Assembly (NCBI RefSeq): GCF_000281955.1
Contig: NZ_AKKF01000200.1
Coordinates: 1 to 40,545 of the forward strand
DNA length: 40,545 nucleotides
Source: Caulobacter sp. AP07
Lineage (GTDB): Bacteria; Pseudomonadota; Alphaproteobacteria; Caulobacterales; Caulobacteraceae
Reading direction: 5' to 3'
In this document: positions 8,104-13,773 of the stretch, in pieces
How the letters are laid out: each line of letters begins with the position of its first letter
Position numbering within the stretch: the first letter of the stretch is position 1
Translations under genes and position numbers: made by a program
Notes under the pieces: model-generated
Told to the model about the DNA's origin: nothing
The model's database searches: none
What the model saw: the letters and a program-made list of their open reading frames with translations, nothing else

Positions 8104-8153
8104 CTGGATGGGGGCGGAGCGGAAGGGGGAAACGGTGGGCGGCGCACCAAGGT

Positions 8154-8285
8154 CCTCCCCCTGTGGGGGAGGGGTCGGCGCAGCCGACGGAGGGGGGAGT
8201 GATGGGGAGATTGCCACAGCCCGGATCGACGATCCGTAACTCCCCCCACCGATCGCTACGCGATCGCCTCCCCCACAGGGGGAGG
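8154..8285. repeat. Fold-back intergenic repeat with terminal hairpins
   Basis: Two inverted copies of the hairpin CCTCCCCCTGTGGGGGAGG (8154-8172 and, complemented, 8267-8285) enclose about 95 bp with further pairing, namely TCGGC/GCCGA at 8175-8187 and GGGGGGAG against CTCCCCCC. The whole can fold on itself. It lies between the SDR and phhB genes, lacks coding capacity, and looks like a dispersed palindromic element. Confidence 0.65.
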
Positions 8286-8295
8286 GACTAGAGGA

Positions 8296-8583
8296 TCAGC
8301 CCGCCACGCCGTCCATGAACCGCGCCATGGTCACGTCCAGCTCGCTGACCCCGTCGGCGTCGTGGGTGGTCAGCACCACCTCGACCCGGTTGTAGACGTT
8401 GAACCATTCGGGATGGTGGTCGAGCTTGTCGGCCATCAGGGCCACGCGGGTCATGAAGCCGAAGGCGGCGTTGAAGTCGGCGAACTTGAAGGTCTTGCTG
8501 ATCGCGTCCTTCTCGGACACGGCGGCCCAGCCTTCGAGCTGGGCGAGGGCGGCGGGCGCGCCGATCTTGGCGGGGCGGGACAT
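8296..8583 (-). CDS. phhB: Pterin-4a-carbinolamine dehydratase
   Basis: A 95-residue protein of the PCD/DCoH family, which dehydrates 4a-hydroxytetrahydrobiopterin so that the pterin cofactor of aromatic amino acid hydroxylases can be recycled. The active-site signature is complete: [16 protein letters not shown] followed by [13 protein letters not shown] (residues 52-83). The ATG at 8583 has AGGAG about 6 bp upstream; the open frame continues further but lacks homology there. It lies 29 bp downstream of the HAD hydrolase in the same direction and is probably co-transcribed with it. A phenylalanine hydroxylase partner is not in the window. Confidence 0.95.
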   Translation of the reverse strand: MSRPAKIGAPAALAQLEGWAAVSEKDAISKTFKFADFNAAFGFMTRVALMADKLDHHPEWFNVYNRVEVVLTTHDADGVSELDVTMARFMDGVAG

Positions 8584-8612
8584 GGCGGCTCCTGCTTCGA
8601 GGTTTTCTCCAG

Positions 8613-9254
8613 TCAGAACGCCAAACCGGTCGCCGCCGCAAGGTCCTCGAGCGCCTGGGCCTCGGTGGAGACCTTGATGGCGGTCATGCCCAGGGCCGCC
8701 GCCGGCTTGCAGTTGACCCCCAGGTCGTCGAGATAGACGCAAGACCCGGGCGCGACCTTCAGCGCCTCGCACATCATCAGGTAGATGCGCGGATCGGGCT
8801 TTCGCACCCCGACCTTGGAGCTTTCCAGCACCACCTCGAACGCGCCGATGATCTCGGCGACGGCCGCCGCCTTCTCGGCCGAGCCCGCCATGCCGGTCCC
8901 GTGGCCGGTGACCACGTTGTTGGTGATGCAGCCGACCTTGAAATGCGCCTTGCAGGTCTGCAACGCCGCCACGACGCGCGGCCGGATGTCGCCCGACAGC
9001 AGGGGCAGCACCTCGGCGCCGGCCAGGGGATGGCCCAGGCGAGTCGATTCCTCGAGGAACATGGCGTCGAAGCCGGCGGCGTCGATCTCCGAGCGCTCGA
9101 ACAGCGCCCAGGCGTTGGTGTCGGGATCGGTGGCGTTGACCGCGCGGATGAAGTCGGCGGGCAGGCCGCGCCGCGCCTCGAACCGCCGGAAGGCCTCGAA
9201 GGGCGAGGTGGTGAACACCCCGCCGAAATCCCAGATCACCGCTTCGATCGCCAT
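8613..9254 (-). CDS. HAD-superfamily hydrolase, ACAD10/epoxide-hydrolase-like group
   Basis: A 213-residue HAD-like hydrolase. Motif I is DFGGVF, with nucleophile Asp9 but Gly in place of the second Asp. Motif II is Thr111 in CITNN, motif III is Lys152 in [12 protein letters not shown], and motif IV is DD at 176-177 in [13 protein letters not shown] is typical of the group containing the N-terminal domains of soluble epoxide hydrolase and ACAD10, so phosphatase activity is possible but unproven. The ATG at 9254 is chosen over one 15 bp upstream because GAGG precedes it. A TCAAAC-N4-GTTTGA operator overlaps the leader. It lies upstream of phhB. Confidence 0.88.
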   Translation of the reverse strand: MAIEAVIWDFGGVFTTSPFEAFRRFEARRGLPADFIRAVNATDPDTNAWALFERSEIDAAGFDAMFLEESTRLGHPLAGAEVLPLLSGDIRPRVVAALQTCKAHFKVGCITNNVVTGHGTGMAGSAEKAAAVAEIIGAFEVVLESSKVGVRKPDPRIYLMMCEALKVAPGSCVYLDDLGVNCKPAAALGMTAIKVSTEAQALEDLAAATGLAF

Positions 9255-9260
9255 GGTCGC

Positions 9261-9276
9261 CTCAAACAACTGTTTG
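9261..9276. promoter_or_regulatory. Second TCAAAC-N4-GTTTGA operator, upstream of HAD gene
   Basis: TCAAACAACTGTTTGA has the same 6-bp arms and 4-bp spacer as the site at 8086-8103. It ends six bases before the ATG of the HAD gene and touches its ribosome-binding site, so bound protein could block transcription or early elongation. Confidence 0.65.
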
Positions 9277-9285
9277 ATCGCACGC

Positions 9286-9345
9286 TAGAGCATCGTGCGG
9301 AAAAGTGGAGACCGGTTTTCCGCAAAAGCGATGCGAAAACAAAAA
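9286..9345. repeat. Dispersed fold-back repeat with AAGTGGA-CCGGTT core
   Basis: The segment begins TAGAGCATCG and pairs with itself: GCATCG with CGATGC, and TGCGGAAAA with TTTTCCGCA. It contains AAGTGGAGACCGGTT, a core shared with the tandem units at 9846-10050. Similar repeats are scattered through many alphaproteobacterial genomes. It lies between the HAD gene and the divergent secreted protein. Confidence 0.65.
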
Positions 9346-9440
9346 CCCGGAGCAACGCCGATGGCGCCGCTCGCGTTGCGGGTGAAACCGGCGGCGCATC
9401 GAACCGGCCTCTGGTTTGTTAACCTTCTGGAGTGTTCGCC

Positions 9441-9848
9441 ATGGTCCGCCGCCGCATCGTCGCCCTGGTCCTGATCCTCGCCGCCGGCCTGGGCGGCGGC
9501 GTCATGGCCCATGATCGTCCGGGCCTCTATCTCGATCCCCAGTTGCTGCCGGCCGACACCCGTCCGGGCGAGTGCGTGGTCCGCCGGGTCACCGGCCCCG
9601 GCGGCGCCTATCGCTGGGAGCGCATCGAGTGCGAGGGCGGGTGGAGCGACTTCGACCGCTGGGGTTATGGCCGCCTGCCGCTCGACGTCGAGGAGGGCCC
9701 ACCGCCGCGCGGCGATCGCTACGGCGGCCGCTACGACGGCCCAGCCCATGGCGGCGAGGGCCGTGGGTACTGGCCGCCCTACCCGACCTACCGCGTGGCC
9801 GGCCGCGACGAGGCCGGCTTCCTGGTCTGGCCGGGCAAGCGGCCGTAG
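9441..9848 (+). CDS. Small secreted Gly/Pro-rich protein, function unknown
   Basis: A 135-residue protein with a clear signal peptide (residues 1-26, Arg-rich start, hydrophobic core, likely cleavage after VMA). The mature part holds two cysteines (CVVRRV and ECEGG) that could form a disulfide, then a low-complexity stretch rich in Gly, Pro, Arg and Tyr. The ATG at 9441 has TGGAG eight bases upstream. I recognise no enzyme family; a periplasmic or cell-surface protein is likely. It is flanked on both sides by copies of the same repeat family, and its stop codon lies at the start of the tandem block. Confidence 0.7.
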   Translation: MVRRRIVALVLILAAGLGGGVMAHDRPGLYLDPQLLPADTRPGECVVRRVTGPGGAYRWERIECEGGWSDFDRWGYGRLPLDVEEGPPPRGDRYGGRYDGPAHGGEGRGYWPPYPTYRVAGRDEAGFLVWPGKRP

Positions 9849-10070
9849 AGCGTTTTCGAACGAAGTGGATACCGGTTCGCGTGAAGAAAATGCGCCAAAA
9901 CAAAAGGCTAGAGCGCCCGGCCTGATGCAGTCAGGTCGGGAAGCGCTCTAGAGCATTTTCGAGTGAAGTGGATTCCGGTTCGCGTGAAGAAAATGCGCCA
10001 AAACAAAAATCTAGAGCCCCGGCCTGATGCAATCAGGTCGGGAAGCGCTCTAGAGCGTTTTCGGGCGGGG
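9846..10070. repeat. Tandem array of two full and one partial ~103-bp repeat units
   Basis: Units start at 9846, 9949 and 10051 (the last only about 20 bp). Each opens TAGAGC, contains AAGTGGAT-CCGGTT and GAAAATGCG, and ends in a hairpin made of AGAGCG, CCTGA/TCAGG and CGCTCT. Units 1 and 2 differ at only a few positions, so the duplication seems recent. No gene lies in this stretch. Confidence 0.8.
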
Positions 10071-10134
10071 TTTTGGCCCGGAGATTGCGGCAAGCGGGGG
10101 CTTGCGCATCAAATCGGGACGGGGGACTACCATC

Positions 10135-10239
10135 ATGCGATCGCCTAATGGGCCGCTTTTCAAGACCTACGAGGTCGTCGCCATCGTGGCCTTCCTGCTG
10201 GCGGCGGTGGCCGTCGGCAGCCTGAGGCTCGTCTACTAG
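10135..10239 (+). CDS. Putative 34-residue single-pass membrane peptide
   Basis: An ATG at 10135 opens a 34-codon frame ending TAG. The product starts MRSPNGPLFKTYEVVAIV and continues with an Ala/Leu/Val-rich stretch (about residues 12-30) long enough for one membrane helix, then RLVY. A purine-rich GGGGGAC lies about 11 bp upstream. Third positions are rich in G and C, as in real genes here. It is too short for standard gene finders. It may be a genuine small membrane protein, but there is no homologue I can name. Confidence 0.4.
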   Translation: MRSPNGPLFKTYEVVAIVAFLLAAVAVGSLRLVY

Positions 10240-10273
10240 GGGGGGCGAAGGGCCGGGTTCGGGACACTAGGAC

Positions 10274-10296
10274 CCCCTCCACGCGTTGTGGAGGGG
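10274..10296. repeat. Hairpin CCCCTCCAC/GTGGAGGGG
   Basis: A perfect 9-bp stem (10274-10282 and 10288-10296) with a five-base loop lies between the small peptide gene and the AsmA-family gene. It lacks a T-run. It may be a dispersed repeat or a weak terminator. Confidence 0.5.
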
Positions 10297-10313
10297 TAGC
10301 CGGAGGTTCCGCC

Positions 10314-12416
10314 CTGTCGTCCCCGTCGCCAACGTCAGCACCCGCCGCCGCGCCCTGGCATGGCAGGGTCGCGGCGCGTTGGCGCGGCCTGCCGCCCGGC
10401 GCGCGTTGGGGGATGATCGGCGCGACGCTGCTGTTCGCCGTGACCGTCGCCTTCCTGATCCTCTTCGACTGGAACTGGCTCCGCGGACCGGTGGGCCGGA
10501 TGGCCTCGGCGCGCCTGAACCGCGAGGTGGTGATCGCCGGCGACCTGAGGGTCCATCCCTGGTCGTTGTCGCCCGAAGCCGAGGCCCACGGCGTTCGCAT
10601 CGCCCAACCCGACTGGGCGGCCCCCAAGACCGGCGATCCGAAGACTGGCGAGGGGGCCGGCAAGCCGATGGCGGCGGTCGATCGCATCGCGGTGCGGATC
10701 AAGCTGCTGCCCCTGCTGAGGGGCGAGGTGATCCTGCCGCTGCTGGTCGTCGACAAGCCCGACGTGCGCCTGCTGCGCGACGCGTCGGGCCGCGCCAACT
10801 GGGTGTTCGGCGACCCCAAGGCGCCGCCAAGGCCCCTGAAGTTGCCGGCCATCCAGCACTTCGTGATCAATGACGGCGCGCTGCGCTACGACGACCGGCG
10901 GCGAGACATCTTCTTCCTCGGCACGGTCAGTTCCAACGAGCAGGCCACCGGCGACGGGCGCGGCCGGTTCGTGCTGGAGGGCAAGGGCCAGCTGAACCGC
11001 GCGCCGTTCGCCGCCGTCGTCACCGGCGGCCCGCTGCTGAACATCTCGCCGCGCCGACCCTATCCGTTCGACGCCCGGGTCGAGGCCGGCTCGACCCGGG
11101 TGCTGGCCAAGGGCCGGGTCACCAGGCCGTTTGACCTCGGCCGCTTCGACGCCCAGGTGACCGTCTCGGGCGCCGACCTGAACCGCCTCTACGCCCTGAC
11201 CGGCCTGGCCCTGCCCAACACCCCGCCCTACCGGATCAACGGCCACCTGACCCGCGACGGCCAGCGTTTCGACTTCAGGAAACTGACCGGCCGGGTCGGC
11301 GACAGCGACGTTGCGGGCGACCTGTTCGCGCTGATGGGACGCCAGCGGCCCTATCTCGAGGCCGACCTGCGGTCGCGCCGCCTCGACTTCGACGACGTGG
11401 GCAGCCTGGTCGGTGCGGCTCCAGCCACCGGGCGCGGCGAAACCGCCTCGGCCGGCCAGAAGATCGAGGCCAGTCAGCGCGAGGCCACCCAGCGCCTGCT
11501 GCCCGACGCCACCCTGCAGGTCGAACGGGTGCGGGCCATGGACGCCAAGGTCAGGTACCGCGCCCTGGCGGTCAACGCGCCCAACCTGCCGCTGAAGAAG
11601 GTGCGCGTGGACCTGACGCTCGAAAAAGGCGTGCTGACCCTGGACCCGATAGCCTTCACCTTCTCGCGCGGCGACCTGGCCGGAAAGGTGCGGCTGGACG
11701 CCAATCCCGGGACGCCGCGCACCGATCTCGACCTGCGCCTGACGAACGCCAAGCTGGAGGACTTCATTCCGATCCGCAGCGGTGGCCAGCCGGCGATCGA
11801 GGGCGGGGTGATGGCGCGCGCCCGGCTGACCGGCTACGGAAATTCGGTGCATCGCGCCGCCTCCAGCGCCAATGGCCAGGTGACGATCGTCTCGCCGAGG
11901 GGCGAGATTCGCCAGGCCTTCGCCGAGCTGCTGGGGGTCAATGCCTCCAAGGGCCTGATCCTGCTGCTCAGCAAGGACAACCGCCAGACCAGCGTCCGCT
12001 GCGCGGTGGCCGATTTCAGCGTCAAGGACGGGGTGATGCGCGCCAATCGGATCGTCGCCGACACCGGCGTGGTGCTGGCCAAGGGCAGCGGCGCGATCGA
12101 CCTCCGGAACGAGCGGCTCGACCTGCGGATCGAGGGCGACAGCAAGAAGCCGCGCCTGGTGCGGCTGTTCATCCCGATCCAGATCAAGGGGCCGCTCCTG
12201 GCGCCGAAGGTCGGGCTCGACAGCGGCGGCGCGGTGGCCCAGAGCGGCGTCGCCGTGGCGCTGGGGACGCTGCTCTCGCCGCTGGCCGCCATCCTGCCGT
12301 TCGTCACCGGCGGCGAGGCCAAGGACGCCGACTGCGCCAGCCTGATCGCCGAGGCGCGCGGCGACGGCGCCCCGGTCAGGGTGGCCCAGACCACGCCGGC
12401 CAAGGTGAAGAAGTAG
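10314..12416 (+). CDS. AsmA-family membrane-anchored protein, probable CTG start
   Basis: A large AsmA-like protein (about 700 residues): one N-terminal membrane helix (MIGATLLFAVTVAFLILF) followed by a long periplasmic beta-rich body, with repeated short strands such as ADLRSRRLDFDDVGSL and the C-terminal AsmA pattern near GEIRQAFAELLGVNASKGL. AsmA/TamB/YhjG proteins are thought to affect lipid movement and outer-membrane homeostasis. The first ATG (10413) has no usable ribosome-binding site and would leave the helix without N-terminal positive charge. An in-frame CTG at 10314 has GGAGG seven bases upstream and adds 33 residues with several Arg, fitting the positive-inside rule. I therefore prefer CTG. 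Gene identity is firm; the start is less so. Confidence 0.85.
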   Translation: MSSPSPTSAPAAAPWHGRVAARWRGLPPGARWGMIGATLLFAVTVAFLILFDWNWLRGPVGRMASARLNREVVIAGDLRVHPWSLSPEAEAHGVRIAQPDWAAPKTGDPKTGEGAGKPMAAVDRIAVRIKLLPLLRGEVILPLLVVDKPDVRLLRDASGRANWVFGDPKAPPRPLKLPAIQHFVINDGALRYDDRRRDIFFLGTVSSNEQATGDGRGRFVLEGKGQLNRAPFAAVVTGGPLLNISPRRPYPFDARVEAGSTRVLAKGRVTRPFDLGRFDAQVTVSGADLNRLYALTGLALPNTPPYRINGHLTRDGQRFDFRKLTGRVGDSDVAGDLFALMGRQRPYLEADLRSRRLDFDDVGSLVGAAPATGRGETASAGQKIEASQREATQRLLPDATLQVERVRAMDAKVRYRALAVNAPNLPLKKVRVDLTLEKGVLTLDPIAFTFSRGDLAGKVRLDANPGTPRTDLDLRLTNAKLEDFIPIRSGGQPAIEGGVMARARLTGYGNSVHRAASSANGQVTIVSPRGEIRQAFAELLGVNASKGLILLLSKDNRQTSVRCAVADFSVKDGVMRANRIVADTGVVLAKGSGAIDLRNERLDLRIEGDSKKPRLVRLFIPIQIKGPLLAPKVGLDSGGAVAQSGVAVALGTLLSPLAAILPFVTGGEAKDADCASLIAEARGDGAPVRVAQTTPAKVKK

Positions 12417-12434
12417 GTCCGTCCCACTCTCGTC

Positions 12435-12530
12435 CGTCATCCCCCGCTTCATGCGGGGGACCCATGCGGCGTTGCCGTGCGGACACAGGCCGGCTCGGCC
12501 TGGGTCCCCCGAACACGTCGGGGGATGACG
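12435..12530. repeat. Fold-back repeat with CGTCATCCC/GGGATGACG ends, copy A
   Basis: The 96-bp element begins CGTCATCCCCCGC and ends GCGGG-like GGGGGATGACG. Inside, ATGCGGGGGACCCA and TGGGTCCCCCGAACA pair again. Related elements lie at 13079-13192, 16388-16425 and 27282-27372. It has no coding capacity. Confidence 0.75.
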
Positions 12531-12538
12531 CGTGGTGA

Positions 12539-12724
12539 AGATGCGGTACGATCCGCATCTACCCTCCAACGGTGGTTTTATGTCCGAGATTGTGTGTGAG
12601 GCCCGGGCCTAAGGCTCCGAACCTCGGTTCGTAAGTCGATCAGGCCCCGATCCGTCCGCTTGCCGTGCCCGGACGCGCCTTTGGCGCGTCCAGACTTGAG
12701 GGCCCGGAGCCTCGTAGAGGCTCC
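12539..12724. other. Hairpin-rich non-coding stretch upstream of the YjhX gene
   Basis: Within a 348-bp gap without a gene, four perfect inverted repeats follow one another: AGATGCGG/CCGCATCT (12539-12560), AGGCCCGGGCCT (12599-12610), GGACGCGCC/GGCGCGTCC with a TTT loop (12671-12691), and GGAGCCTC/GAGGCTCC with a GTA loop (12706-12724). It could be the structured leader of the downstream gene, a small RNA, or degenerate repeats. I cannot decide from the sequence. Confidence 0.45.
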
Positions 12725-12764
12725 AGAGCGAGCGTTCTCACGCCTCGATCCTCGGACCATTTCC

Positions 12765-13040
12765 TTGAACATTTCCAAGCCGCAGCAACGCACGCTGCAC
12801 GCGCTGGCGCAGGGCGCCCGCATCGAACTCCTGCGCGACGACCAGGGCCGCGTCGTCGGCGTCGACTGCCTCACCCGCGAGGGCTGGCGTCTGTCCGATT
12901 GCACGCTCGCCGTCTTCAAGGCCCTGAAGAAGCGCCGGTTCATCGCCAGTGCCGGCGGCGCGCCCTACCGGATCACCCGGTCGGGCGCGGTCAACCTGCG
13001 CTCCCAGCTCGACAACCGGGTGACCGCGCGCGGTTGGTAG
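12765..13040 (+). CDS. yjhX: YjhX/UPF0386-family protein, TTG start
   Basis: A 91-residue protein that aligns end to end with E. coli YjhX, a family listed as a putative toxin: [20 protein letters not shown] at the N-terminus, [19 protein letters not shown] in the middle, and [10 protein letters not shown] with a terminal QLDNR. Homologues begin MN(I/L)S, which fixes the start at the TTG of TTGAACATTTCC (12765); the longer open frame upstream has no homology. There is no Shine-Dalgarno before the TTG, so translation may be weak or depend on leader structure. The basic, compact fold resembles winged-helix DNA-binding proteins. No antitoxin-like partner is adjacent. Confidence 0.85.
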   Translation: MNISKPQQRTLHALAQGARIELLRDDQGRVVGVDCLTREGWRLSDCTLAVFKALKKRRFIASAGGAPYRITRSGAVNLRSQLDNRVTARGW

Positions 13041-13078
13041 CGTCTTGGGTTCGGACTCAATTGGCGCCCACCCACCTG

Positions 13079-13192
13079 TTGTCATCCCGGCCGTAGGACC
13101 GCGCAGCGGGCCGAAGCGCCGGGACCCAGGGCAACCGCATTGCGCCGGCCCCTGGGTCCCGGACAGCCTCTGCGAGGCTTCCGGGATGACAA
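13079..13192. repeat. Fold-back repeat with TTGTCATCCC/GGGATGACAA ends, copy B
   Basis: The element begins TTGTCATCCCGG and ends CCGGGATGACAA. Internal CCGGGACCCAGGG pairs with CCCTGGGTCCCGG. It belongs to the same family as 12435-12530 and fills most of the gap between yjhX and ybaK. Confidence 0.75.
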
Positions 13193-13250
13193 CTGTTATT
13201 GAGAGCTTTGACTTCGCTCAGGAATCCAAGCGTTCAATCGAGTACGGACC

Positions 13251-13730
13251 CTAGGACGCGGTCGAGACCGGGGCGGTCACGGCCTTGAGCAGGGACACGG
13301 CGACCTTCGGGTCGAGCCGCACCTGCAGGCCGCGCTGGCCGCCGTTGATGTAGACATAGGGTTGCGCCAGGGCGTCGGCCTCGATCACCACCGGCAGCGG
13401 CTTGCGCTGGCCGAACGGGCTGATGCCCCCGACCTTGTAGCCGCTGATCCGTTCGGCGTCGGCCGGCTTCATCATCGTCGCCGACTTGCCGCCGACCGCC
13501 GCCGCCAGCTTCTTCATGGCGACCTCGCGGTCAGAGGGCGCGACCACCAGCACCGGCTTGCCGTCGACCAGGGCCATCAGGGTCTTGAGCACCCGGCCGG
13601 GGTCCTCGCCCAGCGCTTCCGCCGCCGCGAGACCGATGCTCGCCGCATCGGGGTCGTAGTCGTAGGCGTGGACCGTGAAATCGACGCCGGCCTTGGCCAG
13701 GGCGAGCGTCGCGGGCGTGGTGCGGGACAT
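13251..13730 (-). CDS. ybaK: Cys-tRNA(Pro) deacylase YbaK/EbsC
   Basis: A 159-residue YbaK-family aminoacyl-tRNA editing protein that hydrolyses Cys-tRNA(Pro), usually bound to prolyl-tRNA synthetase and tRNA. The fold signature is visible: SIGLAAAEALGEDPGRVLKTLM with the catalytic Lys49, LVVAPSDREVAMKKLAAAVGGKSA, and GYKVGGISPFGQRKPLPVVI. The length is normal. It acts in the cytosol. It is followed after 43 bp upstream-to-downstream spacing by the GH3 gene's 3' end; both lie on the minus strand, but a functional link is unlikely. Confidence 0.95.
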   Translation of the reverse strand: MSRTTPATLALAKAGVDFTVHAYDYDPDAASIGLAAAEALGEDPGRVLKTLMALVDGKPVLVVAPSDREVAMKKLAAAVGGKSATMMKPADAERISGYKVGGISPFGQRKPLPVVIEADALAQPYVYINGGQRGLQVRLDPKVAVSLLKAVTAPVSTAS

Positions 13731-13773
13731 GGCGTCACTATAGCCAAGCCCGCCGCACGCTCGCCAGACCCCT

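Noticed and set aside
9846..10070. CRISPR array
   Set aside because: Only two and a fraction units, directly adjacent with no unique spacers, and no cas genes.
12599..12724. tRNA or other known RNA gene
   Set aside because: The hairpins do not form a cloverleaf, and no known RNA family pattern is recognisable.
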